Part shown: piece after piece, positions 1-8,046 of the stretch
Numbering within the stretch: position 1 is the first letter of the stretch
Layout of the letters: each line of letters opens with the position of its first letter
From: a bacterium
GTDB taxonomy: Bacteria > Krumholzibacteriota > Krumholzibacteriia > LZORAL124-64-63
DNA: 35,808 nt
Assembly: GCA_024229695.1 (NCBI GenBank)
Contig: JAAESD010000232.1
Span: forward strand, 1 to 35,808
Direction: 5' to 3'
The notes under the pieces: model-generated
Database searches by the model: none
What the model saw: the letters and a program-made list of their open reading frames with translations, nothing else
What the model was told of the DNA's origin: nothing
Translations under genes and position numbers: made by a program

Positions 1-330
1 AATATCAACGCCAATGATCTTTCTGGTGTTGATACTCCAGGTATGGTCAAGCCTGCAAAGCTGAATCCTAACTATCCTAACCCTTTCAATCCATCTACAA
101 CATTTTCATTTGAGCTGAAATATGCTGAGTCAGTAAATCTATATGTGATGGATGCTCGTGGTAGACTGGTTCGCAAGCTGATTGATGGCACAGAATGTCA
201 GTCAGGATTAACAGAGATAACCTGGAATGGTTGTGATGACTCCGGTCGTGAACTTCCATCAGGAACATATCTGTTTGTTCTGGAGGCTGCAGGTTTACGT
301 TATAACAGACCTGCTACTTTATTGAAATAA
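1..330 (+). CDS. Secreted protein, C-terminal sorting domain (5' truncated)
   Basis: The reading frame is open from base 1, so this is the last 109 residues of a larger protein. Visible is a FlgD-like/type-A sorting domain: a NPNYPNPFNPSTT motif, an Ig-like strand pattern (VNLYVMDARGRLV), W.G.DDSGRELPSGTY, and a final short strand ending LLK. In FCB and related bacteria such domains end proteins exported to the cell surface, in some lineages by the type IX system. The catalytic or binding part lies outside the window, so no specific function can be given. A strong terminator follows 17 bases after the stop, so this gene ends its transcription unit. Confidence 0.85.
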   Translation, partial: NINANDLSGVDTPGMVKPAKLNPNYPNPFNPSTTFSFELKYAESVNLYVMDARGRLVRKLIDGTECQSGLTEITWNGCDDSGRELPSGTYLFVLEAAGLRYNRPATLLK

Positions 331-347
331 TAGTTTATTTATTCATG

Positions 348-381
348 CCCCCGCTTGGCTGTTGCCACGCGGGGGTTTTTT
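348..381 (+). terminator. Rho-independent terminator
   Basis: A 7-bp stem CCCCCGC (348-354) pairs with GCGGGGG (369-375). An inner TGGC/GCCA helix (356-359 with 364-367) lies inside the loop, and a run of six T follows at 376-381. It ends the unit of the truncated secreted protein and isolates the serpin gene. Confidence 0.9.
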
Positions 382-443
382 ATGTTTAATGGAACCATGT
401 TTTCCAAAATGCATTTCAAAGGTAATACAAAGGAGTTTTGATT

Positions 444-1583
444 ATGTTTGGTAAAGTAATTTTGATGTCATTGTTGATGGCTTTAGCACCAAAAACTGTA
501 TCAACCGATGCGGTAGTAGATGGGAACAAAGATTTTGCCATCGACATATACCAGGAACTTTCAACGACTCCAGGTAATCTTTTTTTCTCTCCATATTCAA
601 TTTCGTCAGCTTTGAGCATGACCTGCGCTGGAGCCCGAGGTAATACAGAAAGAGAGATGCTCAATACACTTCATCAAGACAATCAACTGGATTTGCATGA
701 TGCTTTTAAAAGTCTCAACGATAAATTATTTTCGGTAGAAGGTTACGAGCTTAATATAGCCAATGGTCTCTGCTTAACTGGCCAAGATGTAAAAAAATCG
801 TATAAGAATTTGCTTGAGAAGAAATACGATGCTGAGGTTTTTCCAGGTGATTTAAAGAAAATCAATGAATGGGTCAGCAACAAAACTCAAAAAAGGATTC
901 CAAAGATTCTAAGTAGACTGGACAGACAATCTGCATGTGTATTGCTGAACGCTGTATATTTCAAAGCCGATTGGCAAAGTAAATTCAAGGCAAACGATTC
1001 TCGCGACAGGAAATTTTTTACCGGCAAGAGTAAGTCAGTCTCAGTGCCTATGATGAATCAGACCAGCCACTATAAATACCTTAAAAACAGTCAGGTTCAG
1101 ATTGTAGAGATGCCTTATAACGATGGGGCATCGATGGTTGTAATACTTCCTGTCCAAATTGATGGATTGTCAAAATTTGAAAGTGATTTGAGCTCTTTGC
1201 CAAATCTGCTGAATGAGCTTGATTCTAAGCAGCTGGAAAAAGTAAAGATTATTCTTCCAAAATTAAAAATGGAAACCGACTACGATCTGGTTCCTGTTTG
1301 TATGGAACTGGGAATGAAAGATGCCTTTAGCTCTGCTGCTGATTTTTCGGGAATGTCAAGAAAGCCCCTCAGTATCGCTCAGATAAAGCACAAAGCATTC
1401 CTGGAAGTCGATGAAAAAGGAACTGAAGCAGCAGCAGCCACTGCTGTAGAAATGAAAATGACCTGCATGCCAAGACTGGACTTTGAGGAGTTCATTGCAG
1501 ATCACCCATTCATGTTTCTGATAAAAGATAACAATACTGGGGCGATTCTGTTTTTCGGTAGAGTTGAAAATCCTGATATTTAG
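444..1583 (+). CDS. Secreted serpin (serine protease inhibitor)
   Basis: This 379-residue protein matches the usual serpin length. A hydrophobic N-terminal segment ([15 protein letters not shown]) looks like a Sec signal peptide, so it should act in the periplasm or outside the cell. Core serpin motifs are present: [15 protein letters not shown] near the N-terminus, [11 protein letters not shown] in the middle, and [22 protein letters not shown] at the end. The hinge of the reactive loop reads [11 protein letters not shown], with small residues at P12-P9, the pattern of inhibitory rather than non-inhibitory serpins. Counting from the hinge puts P1 near the MTCM segment. ATG 444 is chosen because AGGAG at 431-435 lies 8 bases upstream. 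It stands alone, between a terminator and a dyad preceding the sigma gene. The protease target is unknown. Confidence 0.93.
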   Translation: MFGKVILMSLLMALAPKTVSTDAVVDGNKDFAIDIYQELSTTPGNLFFSPYSISSALSMTCAGARGNTEREMLNTLHQDNQLDLHDAFKSLNDKLFSVEGYELNIANGLCLTGQDVKKSYKNLLEKKYDAEVFPGDLKKINEWVSNKTQKRIPKILSRLDRQSACVLLNAVYFKADWQSKFKANDSRDRKFFTGKSKSVSVPMMNQTSHYKYLKNSQVQIVEMPYNDGASMVVILPVQIDGLSKFESDLSSLPNLLNELDSKQLEKVKIILPKLKMETDYDLVPVCMELGMKDAFSSAADFSGMSRKPLSIAQIKHKAFLEVDEKGTEAAAATAVEMKMTCMPRLDFEEFIADHPFMFLIKDNNTGAILFFGRVENPDI

Positions 1584-1610
1584 AAAAATCTATGGTGAAA
1601 AACTCACTGA

Positions 1611-1641
1611 GTCTGTTATGTTATCGCTTAACTTAACAGAC
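1611..1641. repeat. Interrupted palindrome upstream of the ECF sigma gene
   Basis: GTCTGTTA (1611-1618) is the exact reverse complement of TAACAGAC (1634-1641). Inside, GTTA (1620-1623) pairs with TAAC (1629-1632) around a 5-base loop, with one T/T mismatch between the two helices. It lies 10 bases before the sigma start codon. No T-run follows on either strand, so it is not an ordinary terminator. It could be an operator or a 5' RNA hairpin. Confidence 0.75.
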
Positions 1642-1651
1642 GGGTTCCTAA

Positions 1652-1819
1652 ATGTTCGACAAGCATTCAGACTTAAAACTTATTAAACGATGCAAGCGAG
1701 GCGAGGAAGAAGCTTTTGCCAAGCTCCTTGCTGTGTATAGGAATGCTATTTATGGACATTGCCTGCGTATGGTCAGGCATGAAGATGATGCCCGTGATAT
1801 GTCTCAGGAAATATTATAA
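1652..1819 (+). pseudogene. ECF sigma factor, N-terminal part (frameshifted)
   Basis: ATG 1652 opens a 55-residue frame with the start of an RpoE-like ECF sigma factor: LKLIKRCKRGEEEAFAKLL, then YGHCLRMVRHEDDARDMSQEIL, which is sigma region 2.1-2.2. It stops at TAA 1817-1819 exactly where the family continues into the -10 recognition helices. Those follow in the next frame from about 1816. Adding one base near 1814-1816 (for example ATTT instead of ATT) would join the two parts into one 193-residue protein. No X XXY YYZ slippery site is seen there, so programmed frameshifting is not supported. This is either a real mutation or a sequence error. Confidence 0.8.
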
Positions 1820-1830
1820 AAGTATTTACA

Positions 1831-2232
1831 ATGTTAGACAGGTATGACGAAAGTTATGCGTTTTCAAGCTGGATTTTCCGAATTGCAACAAATCACTGTA
1901 TCGATTTTCTAAGGCGCAATCGATACCGCTTTATGTCCCTGGACAGTAGTGTCAACCGTGATGGTGATGAAATGAAAATCGATTTGCCAGACAAAGGCCC
2001 TGCTCCAGACACAGTTTTGCAGAGAAGTGAGGCAATACATCATCTAGAGGGTATTATTAATGAACTGCCTCCTCATTATAAGACAATCATACTTCTCAGA
2101 CACCATCAGGATTTGAGTTATGAAGAAGTAGCTGTAATTTTGAATCTGCCATTGGGGACTGTGAAAGCCAGAATTCACAGAGCCAGGGCAATGGTGCAAA
2201 AGATTGTGAAACAGCGGGGTCTGGAAATTTAA
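1831..2232 (+). CDS. ECF sigma factor, C-terminal part (sigma 2.4 and sigma 4)
   Basis: This frame carries the rest of the sigma factor interrupted at 1819. FSSWIFRIATNHCIDFLRRN is the region 2.3-2.4 helix that binds the -10 element. LPPHYKTIILLRHHQDLSYEE followed by VAVILNLPLGTVKARIHRAR is the region 4 helix-turn-helix that binds the -35 element. The frame is open a few codons upstream of ATG 1831 (IIKVFT), matching the family consensus, so the ATG is internal to the original gene. The next gene is a zinc-type anti-sigma factor, the usual partner. If the frameshift is real the cell lacks the complete sigma while keeping its inhibitor. If it is a sequence error, the gene runs 1652-2232. Confidence 0.85.
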   Translation: MLDRYDESYAFSSWIFRIATNHCIDFLRRNRYRFMSLDSSVNRDGDEMKIDLPDKGPAPDTVLQRSEAIHHLEGIINELPPHYKTIILLRHHQDLSYEEVAVILNLPLGTVKARIHRARAMVQKIVKQRGLEI

Positions 2233-2312
2233 TATTTTATGTAACTTGAATGCTACAACTGCGTAGTAGGGGTGTAATGGCCGAAATCAAAATTGCAAGT
2301 AAAGGGAATAAG

Positions 2313-2804
2313 ATGGACAACACCTGCAACAGTTTTGTAGAGAAACTACAACAATATATTGACAAAGATCTTCCTAAAGAAGAGTCAATGTCAATGTTTC
2401 TACATGCCCGTGATTGTGTGGATTGCAGTGCTGAACTTGATCGTTTAGAGAGGATTTGTTCTTCACTGAATGAGCTGCCTGAAATACAGGCTCCAGAAGA
2501 TTTTGACCAAAAGATTTTATCTTCGATTCCGTACAATTCATACAAAGCAATGGCAGATATACGCCAACCAAGAGTACCGGTTATTCTGGACGAGGAGATT
2601 ATTCCTGGAATCGTCAGGTCGCCTTTAACTAGAGGCATCTGTTCGTCAATAGCTGTATTATCAGTTGCCGGCTTGCTCTCAGGATGGCTTGATAGCAGTG
2701 GCGTGCTGATATTTGTTGCTGGTGCAATGCCTGAGTCACTTGTGCGAATACAGAGTATTTTCCGAAAAAAGTTTTTCCAGAAAGCAGAGCGCGATGCGGC
2801 TTAG
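2313..2804 (+). CDS. Zinc-finger anti-sigma factor, membrane-anchored
   Basis: This 163-residue protein begins with the anti-sigma domain CNSFVEKLQQYIDKDLPKEE. HARDCVDCSAEL follows, the H-x3-C-x2-C zinc signature of ZAS-type anti-sigma factors that hold ECF sigmas in the cytoplasm. One or two hydrophobic stretches (about residues 108-140, SIAVLSVAGLLSGWL and GVLIFVAGAM) should anchor it in the inner membrane. ATG 2313 fits the family N-terminus and has AAGGGA 5 bases upstream. ATGs at 2250 and 2277 are alternatives that only add a poorly conserved extension. It probably inhibits the sigma encoded just upstream and is co-transcribed with the next gene, which starts inside its last codons. Confidence 0.85.
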   Translation: MDNTCNSFVEKLQQYIDKDLPKEESMSMFLHARDCVDCSAELDRLERICSSLNELPEIQAPEDFDQKILSSIPYNSYKAMADIRQPRVPVILDEEIIPGIVRSPLTRGICSSIAVLSVAGLLSGWLDSSGVLIFVAGAMPESLVRIQSIFRKKFFQKAERDAA

Positions 2805-4050
2805 TAAATTACTCACTTTTGTATTAATAACTCTATGCGCTATAACCGTGTATGGGCAGCAATCAAGGGTCGATTCTCTGCAGATTGAACTGCAAAAACG
2901 TATTTCAAGGATTTCTGAACTTCAAAATCTCGCAGAAAATGATAGTGTTGTAGCTGAAAAAACTGATGAACTAAATTCTTTGCTTTCAGATGTTGAATCA
3001 GCTGTTTCAGATTTAAATCTGGTTTTCGATGGCTCTGAACTATCTATTATGGGCAGTGGTGGAAGTTTCTCAATATCACTTCCTGAAGATTTTGATGAGA
3101 CTCTCAGCAGCCAAATAAGTTTGATAACTGAACAAATACTCGCAGAAATGCCAGATTCGTTAGCTGTAGAGCAAGGTCTGAAAGAAATTCGTCAGGGACT
3201 GCATAGTCTTGGATTGGTGGATGGGGATAAAGAGAATATAGAGATAATTGAAGAAATTGTGGTCGTTGATCATGACGTGGTAGTAGAAGTTAATGAGCGA
3301 GTTGTTGGAGATGTTGTAGTAATTTCTGGGGGCTTAATTGTTTATGGAGTTGTTGAAGGTGAAGTTGTCGTTTTAGACGGGTCAATAGTTCTTGAAGACA
3401 ATTCTGTAGTGCAGGGTGATATAATTGCTATTTTAAGCGATACCGAAATTTCTCCAGATTCCAGTGTTGGTGGCAGCGTTATTTCTCTTGGTCCGGACAT
3501 TATACCAGGAGGATTTATTTCCTGGCTTACAGGTAGTACAAGTAGGGTCATTTCGCTGATTGTATGGTTTGTTGCTTCAACTGGAACTATCCTCCTTATA
3601 TTTGCTTTATTTCCCCGGAAACGACTTGACGGTATTTACAGCTATATGTTGGAATCAACAGGGGCATCATTTGGTTTTGGGATATTGTGGTTACTATTTG
3701 GAAATATAGGGCTTATCATTCTTATCGCGCTTCTTGCCATGACTATTATAGCGATACCTTTAGCATTGTTACTGATTCTAGTCTACATGTTAGCTACTGC
3801 GGTAGTCTTTGGCACAGTTGCAAGATGGGTTGGAGCAATCCTAGCTAACAAGATTGGTGCTCCCAATCCTTCATTGTCATTATCCATACTGTTGGGTTGC
3901 CTGGCTATCGAATTCCCATCTTTTCTTGTTGTTGTGCTTCCAGATACAGCAGGTTCTGCATTATCACTGCTTTATTTAACAGTTCTGACAGTTGTTTATT
4001 GTGTTGGATCGGGCGCATTGCTTGGGAGTAAAATAGGCTCAAATGGGTAA
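2794..4050 (+). CDS. Bactofilin-like membrane protein of the ECF unit
   Basis: The 418-residue protein has an N-terminal signal peptide (MRLSKLLTFVLITLCAITVYG) and a coiled-coil-prone stretch rich in E, S and L (about 25-130). A Val/Gly-rich beta-helix segment follows (about 150-235, repeats such as VVGDVVVISGGLIVYGVVEG) resembling bactofilin/DUF583 polymer-forming domains. At least four hydrophobic segments fill the C-terminal half (about 255-415). The signal peptide suggests the beta-helix faces the periplasm, unlike cytoplasmic bactofilins. ATG 2794 overlaps the anti-sigma gene by 11 bases, implying translational coupling, and no strong Shine-Dalgarno is seen. Membrane proteins of this build follow ECF/anti-sigma pairs in several lineages and may take part in envelope-stress sensing. 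That role is inferred. Confidence 0.75.
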   Translation: MRLSKLLTFVLITLCAITVYGQQSRVDSLQIELQKRISRISELQNLAENDSVVAEKTDELNSLLSDVESAVSDLNLVFDGSELSIMGSGGSFSISLPEDFDETLSSQISLITEQILAEMPDSLAVEQGLKEIRQGLHSLGLVDGDKENIEIIEEIVVVDHDVVVEVNERVVGDVVVISGGLIVYGVVEGEVVVLDGSIVLEDNSVVQGDIIAILSDTEISPDSSVGGSVISLGPDIIPGGFISWLTGSTSRVISLIVWFVASTGTILLIFALFPRKRLDGIYSYMLESTGASFGFGILWLLFGNIGLIILIALLAMTIIAIPLALLLILVYMLATAVVFGTVARWVGAILANKIGAPNPSLSLSILLGCLAIEFPSFLVVVLPDTAGSALSLLYLTVLTVVYCVGSGALLGSKIGSNG

Positions 4051-4136
4051 AAACACGCAGTAATATTCAGAAAATAATCCCATAATATTACAACAAAACA
4101 GGCAGAAATGCTGTAACTATTGATATAGTAACAGGT

Positions 4137-4153
4137 TGCGCGCGTAAGGCGCA
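4137..4153 (+). terminator. Weak hairpin after the ECF unit
   Basis: TGCGC (4137-4141) pairs with GCGCA (4149-4153) around a 7-base loop and is followed by a short TTTATT tract. It may be a weak terminator for the upstream membrane-protein gene. The stem is short and the T tract is interrupted. Confidence 0.3.
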
Positions 4154-4187
4154 TTTATTAAAATGGGTTATTTTACGCAATAATGTC

Positions 4188-4216
4188 TTGTAATAATATT
4201 GGTGCTGTGGTATAAT
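4188..4216 (+). promoter_or_regulatory. Sigma70-type promoter, leaderless geometry
   Basis: The -35 is TTGTAA (4188-4193), the spacer is 17 bases, and the -10 is a perfect TATAAT (4211-4216). Only six bases separate the -10 from ATG 4223, so transcription should start at or next to the A of the start codon. There is no Shine-Dalgarno sequence. Confidence 0.75.
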
Positions 4217-4222
4217 TACAGC

Positions 4223-5269
4223 ATGAATACATTAAAGGCATACCAAATAACTACTAAATTCGCACTAGCGGTACTCTCAATGATGTTGGTTGTTGGGTTA
4301 TATTCCCCACTATCAGCCGAGACACATATCCTTAGTAATGGACTTAAAGTTAATGTTTATACTCCAGAAGATCTTCAGCAGTGGATAACTGAAGAAGATG
4401 GTAGTTTGATGATGGAGCATCCTGATGGTGGTTCTCTGGAAATGTTGTCAGGTCCAGAAGATCCAAGATTCCCTCGCACAGATGTTAATCAATTTGTACC
4501 AATAAGTGAATCTCACGTAATTGCAGCTTTGACATGTCTTCAGACAATAGCTCCTGAAGTAACAGTTGATTTGTTCTTGTTGCCATCACCTCCAGTAATG
4601 ACTATGGGCAGCTTCTCCAGAAGGAATGCAATATTTCTTTCTCCTGGTTTTGACATTGTGCCACTGGAATCAGTAGCATGGGTCACACTTCATGAGTTGG
4701 GTCATGTTTTGACTTGGGCATATTTTGACCAACGTCCAGAACGCTGGGAATCTTACATGGAGCTTCGCAGACTTAATGAAGATGAAAATAACTCATCTGC
4801 TCCACATGCAAACAGGGCACGAGAAATACTAGCCGAAGATATTCGTTTCCTATTTGGTGGACCACTGGCAAACACTTCTGGTGGAATCGAAAACAGATCC
4901 ATTTTACTTCCAAATCAGGTAATCGGTCTTGAAGATATGCTAGTTGAATACCTAAACGGTAACCCAATGGCTCCAACTGTTGCTGTTTGCTCTGCTTTTC
5001 CAAATCCTTGCAACCCTCAAACAACAGTCGAGATGCAAATTTCTGAGCATACAACTCCTGCTGACCCTGCTTCTGCTGTGCTGGAAATTTTCAATATAAG
5101 AGGCGAGAGAGTAAAAATGACTCGCGGTGGCCAATATCGAAACAATCGGATTGCAATCAGCTGGACAGGAATTGATGACAATGGCCAAAGCTGTTCAAGT
5201 GGAAAATATTTTTACCGACTAACTTGGTCGGGAGTTGTTGGAAGTGGATCAATAGCACTTATCAAGTAA
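4223..5269 (+). CDS. Secreted HELGH metalloprotease with sorting domain
   Basis: This 348-residue protein starts with a signal peptide (about residues 1-34, ending LSAET). H157-E158-L159-G160-H161 forms a HExxH zinc and catalytic motif in LHELGHVLTW. A glutamate about 40 residues further on (E201 or E205, in REILAEDIRFLFGG) could be the third ligand of a gluzincin-type peptidase. The last 90 residues or so are a FlgD-like/type-A sorting domain: SAFPNPCNPQTT, VLEIFNIRGERV, SWTGIDDNGQ, SSGKYFYRL. The usual PNPFNP is PNPCNP here. ATG 4223 is chosen over upstream TTG 4199 because it begins the signal peptide and sits six bases after a TATAAT box. The protein is probably surface-displayed or released. 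The substrate is unknown. Confidence 0.75.
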   Translation: MNTLKAYQITTKFALAVLSMMLVVGLYSPLSAETHILSNGLKVNVYTPEDLQQWITEEDGSLMMEHPDGGSLEMLSGPEDPRFPRTDVNQFVPISESHVIAALTCLQTIAPEVTVDLFLLPSPPVMTMGSFSRRNAIFLSPGFDIVPLESVAWVTLHELGHVLTWAYFDQRPERWESYMELRRLNEDENNSSAPHANRAREILAEDIRFLFGGPLANTSGGIENRSILLPNQVIGLEDMLVEYLNGNPMAPTVAVCSAFPNPCNPQTTVEMQISEHTTPADPASAVLEIFNIRGERVKMTRGGQYRNNRIAISWTGIDDNGQSCSSGKYFYRLTWSGVVGSGSIALIK

Positions 5270-5304
5270 ATTATCGTTGCAGAAAAAATGAAAGCAACTC
5301 GCAG

Positions 5305-5333
5305 TTGATTTAACTGTCTAAAAACCTTACTTT
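5305..5333 (+). promoter_or_regulatory. Possible sigma70 promoter for the TolB-like lipoprotein
   Basis: TTGATT (5305-5310) and TACTTT (5328-5333) are separated by 17 bases in the gap before the lipoprotein gene, giving a leader of about 80 bases. Both boxes deviate from consensus, so this is tentative. Confidence 0.35.
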
Positions 5334-5420
5334 TAACCAGAAGTGTTGTGCTCTGTAATGAGCCGAACAAGTGTCATTATATCTGGGACAGGTTTCTCGA
5401 ACCTGCCAGTGGAGGTTTCC

Positions 5421-6776
5421 GTGCTTAGAAAACGGATTGATCAAAGAATTATTCTGACTGTTGCTGCAATCATTGTAGTGAGTGCATTTATTATTGGTTG
5501 CTCGACCAGGCCTGAAGTTTCTGAAACGCTGCCTATGTCAGGGAATCATTCTCCAGGTGATTTGTTTATGGTTACTGCTGACACATCAAGTGATGGTTAC
5601 CATTATCTGGAGCCTCAAATGTCACCTGACAATAGCAGAATAGTTTTTACTGCTGACTGGTCTGCATTACCAACTACAGCCCACCCACCTGAAATAGCCC
5701 CTTTGATTAGACAAATAATTGTGGTTGATGCGGTACCTCAAGATTCCCCACTAACCAGTCTTGGGCTATCAGGAGCTAAGCTGGTCAGGATTAATGCAGG
5801 CGGGGAGCTTATGGATATTCAGAAAGGCACCCCTTCGTGGATCAATGACCAGGCTATTCTATTTTGGATCGAAACTCCTAATGGAGCTCGTTTAGCCAGA
5901 GTTGACCTACCCAACCCAGTTCCAGAAGGAATGATGTTGCAGCCAGAAATTTTGTTCAATGAGCTGGAGGATTCAAATCCTGCCGCATATCAGTTCTATG
6001 AACACAGGGAGCCTGCGCTGTCTCCAGATGGTCGTTGGATTGCTTTCTCCAAGTTCAGTTATGTCATTGATGGCTACCCAGTTCCTACCTCAGGACAAAG
6101 CATCTGGATTATGGAATTGCCTCAGCCAGGTTCTCAAAGCGAAATTGTCTTCCAGATTACCACTGAAGCAGCTGTTGCTACAGAGCCATCATGGTCTCCA
6201 GATGGCAGCATGCTGGTATTTCAGGCTACAACTGATATAACTGGAGCGCCTGACCTTGGCCCTAAGGAGATCTTTACAGTTGATTTTGATACTACGGGGT
6301 ATGCTCAAAACGAAATCGTTTTAAACAGAAACCTTAATCGTCTAACCAACAGTGAAAGTAACAACGGCAGCCCAATTGGCGTTCGTAATCAGTCTCCTGT
6401 ATTTAGTCCTGACGGGCAAAATATTATGTTTATATCGGATAGACGTGCACCTTCAATTACATTGAGAGAGAAGAGTGTTTGGTCAATCCCATCTGATGGT
6501 GGTCTTGAGCCTTCAATCCTGTTTTTCAGCAGATATGACGATGTAGATGTTACTTTTGCACCAGGCCTAAATAACAGGATTATCATTAGTAGTGCTATGG
6601 GATACCCAACAGAAATGTTGGACGCAATTGAACAGGAAGCTTTTATCCAAATAATGGAAGATGATCCAGGTATCACAATCGTACAAGCAACTAGTCAAGC
6701 TGCAGCTATTCGTACGGAGCTGGAATTCTTTGAAGGTGTAATGAGCCACATAATGGTTTTCTCAAACTGGGATTAG
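5421..6776 (+). CDS. TolB-like beta-propeller lipoprotein
   Basis: The 451-residue protein has a basic N-terminus (LRKRIDQR), a hydrophobic stretch, and a lipobox ending IIG-C27, so it should be a lipid-anchored envelope protein. Four or more WD40-like/PD40 blades are visible through the motif SPDxxxIxF: QMSPDNSRIVF, ALSPDGRWIAF, SWSPDGSMLVF, VFSPDGQNIMF. These resemble the TolB propeller that works with the Tol-Pal system, but no N-terminal TolB domain is clear and no tol or pal genes are nearby. GTG 5421 is chosen because GGAGG at 5411-5415 is ideally placed and the lipoprotein signal follows at once. Longer starts at 5343 or 5358 would bury the signal. The function is probably binding or scaffolding in the periplasm. 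Confidence 0.75.
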   Translation: MLRKRIDQRIILTVAAIIVVSAFIIGCSTRPEVSETLPMSGNHSPGDLFMVTADTSSDGYHYLEPQMSPDNSRIVFTADWSALPTTAHPPEIAPLIRQIIVVDAVPQDSPLTSLGLSGAKLVRINAGGELMDIQKGTPSWINDQAILFWIETPNGARLARVDLPNPVPEGMMLQPEILFNELEDSNPAAYQFYEHREPALSPDGRWIAFSKFSYVIDGYPVPTSGQSIWIMELPQPGSQSEIVFQITTEAAVATEPSWSPDGSMLVFQATTDITGAPDLGPKEIFTVDFDTTGYAQNEIVLNRNLNRLTNSESNNGSPIGVRNQSPVFSPDGQNIMFISDRRAPSITLREKSVWSIPSDGGLEPSILFFSRYDDVDVTFAPGLNNRIIISSAMGYPTEMLDAIEQEAFIQIMEDDPGITIVQATSQAAAIRTELEFFEGVMSHIMVFSNWD

Positions 6777-6795
6777 TAGAAGACTTACTCAGTTG

Positions 6796-6826
6796 AAAAA
6801 AAAAGGGGAGGGCATAAGCCCTCCCC
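6796..6826 (-). terminator. Strong terminator of the porin gene (possibly bidirectional)
   Basis: A perfect 9-bp stem GGGGAGGGC (6805-6813) and GCCCTCCCC (6818-6826) closes an ATAA loop. Nine A's at 6796-6804 become a T9 run on the minus strand, so it should terminate the porin transcript efficiently. On the plus strand only AAAGTTTTG follows, so it may also stop the lipoprotein transcript, less strongly. Confidence 0.88.
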
Positions 6827-6842
6827 AAAGTTTTGTCTGATT

Positions 6843-7988
6843 CTAGAATCCGAATCCAGTACCAAACCATGCAAACATTGCACCGTCTACATCATCACCA
6901 TCAGGAGTAAAGATACCAAGACCTAATTCAAGGTTGATGTCTTCATTCAACTCGTAGTCAGCTTTTGCATTCAACTCAGTACCGATAGCTTCGCCACTCT
7001 CGTTACCTTCGTATGTATAGTAGTCAAACTCCATAACCAATCCAGGCATTGGAGTAAATCCACCATTAAAGTTCATTGCTGTGAGATCTGACCATGGAAC
7101 CATGCCCATGACGCCAAGATACGCGCTGGTTGATCCCATTGGAGTGTAATTCATGTCTTCATTGGCATCAGCGATACCACTGGCAACATTGTATTCAAAT
7201 CCAATATAAGGATCTACACTCATATCGAAGTCGTAAACTACGCCAAAGTAGTATGCCATAGCTGAGAAGTCTGTATCACCAACGGTGCTGCTTTGGAAGA
7301 TGCTCTCACCGTAGAAGTTCAGTGCATCCATAGTGTAGTCAAACAGAGCGCCGTAAACAGCATTCTTATCACTGTCTACATCTGGGTCTGCATTCTCGAA
7401 AGTTGTCCACAGATAATAAGGCTCGAAGTAGAAGTTCTCCATTGCATCATAGTGCATGTAGAAACCGTGAGTTGTAACGTCGGTAGTCAAATCAAAGCCT
7501 TCAGCATTTTTGACTTTAACTACGTCAACCCAGCCACCATCAAATGCATAATGTCCAAATGCACCTTCATAAGTAGGATCAACATCAAGAAGCCAGTCTT
7601 CAGCACCAAAAACACGTTCGTTACCATAAGATAATGGCGTACGACCAAAGGTCATAGAAAAGCCATCAATAAAGAAGTTGTTTAGAGTGAAAACAGCCTT
7701 ATACAGGGAGTTGATTCCATTGGTTCCGTCACCAAGCTCAGTGTAATTTTGAAGAACAAAATCGTAAGCAGCATTTCCGCCAACAACACCTGCGAATCCA
7801 AAACGTGATCGCATGGCACTGAATGAATAGTCATCATCAAGATCACTATTGTAGTCCAGGTTATCCCAACCCATACAGCGGTAGTCGATATCACCAGTGA
7901 TATCACTGGCCATAGCGGTTGTTGTCATCATGCCCATTCCAACAAGAACGGCCAAGGCGCCAACTAGTAGCATCAATCTTTTAAACAT
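6843..7988 (-). CDS. Putative outer-membrane beta-barrel porin
   Basis: This 381-residue protein has a clear signal peptide (MFKRLMLLVGALAVLVGMG to TAMAS). It then has alternating hydrophobic/aromatic strands rich in Y, F, D and G, few charged basic residues, and a C-terminal WFGTGFGF. A terminal Phe is typical of barrels inserted by the BAM complex. The length and pattern suit a porin or alginate-type channel, but no specific family could be assigned by eye. ATG 7988 is preferred over ATG 8003 because GGAGG lies 8 bases upstream and the signal peptide begins there. A strong terminator follows, so the gene is probably monocistronic or the last gene of its unit. The acidic, Asn-rich composition suggests surface-exposed loops. 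Confidence 0.8.
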   Translation of the reverse strand: MFKRLMLLVGALAVLVGMGMMTTTAMASDITGDIDYRCMGWDNLDYNSDLDDDYSFSAMRSRFGFAGVVGGNAAYDFVLQNYTELGDGTNGINSLYKAVFTLNNFFIDGFSMTFGRTPLSYGNERVFGAEDWLLDVDPTYEGAFGHYAFDGGWVDVVKVKNAEGFDLTTDVTTHGFYMHYDAMENFYFEPYYLWTTFENADPDVDSDKNAVYGALFDYTMDALNFYGESIFQSSTVGDTDFSAMAYYFGVVYDFDMSVDPYIGFEYNVASGIADANEDMNYTPMGSTSAYLGVMGMVPWSDLTAMNFNGGFTPMPGLVMEFDYYTYEGNESGEAIGTELNAKADYELNEDINLELGLGIFTPDGDDVDGAMFAWFGTGFGF

Positions 7989-8046
7989 TGCGGTCTCCTC
8001 CATGAGAAATTGAGATTCAGCAAGGCCAATCGAGATCCGATTTGCT

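Noticed and set aside
1811..1831. Programmed -1 frameshift in the ECF sigma gene
   Set aside because: No X XXY YYZ slippery heptamer is present at the join; mutation or sequence error is simpler.
7293..7634. 113-residue frame on the plus strand opposite the porin
   Set aside because: It is antisense to a well-supported gene with signal peptide and terminator, and its composition looks like a shadow frame.
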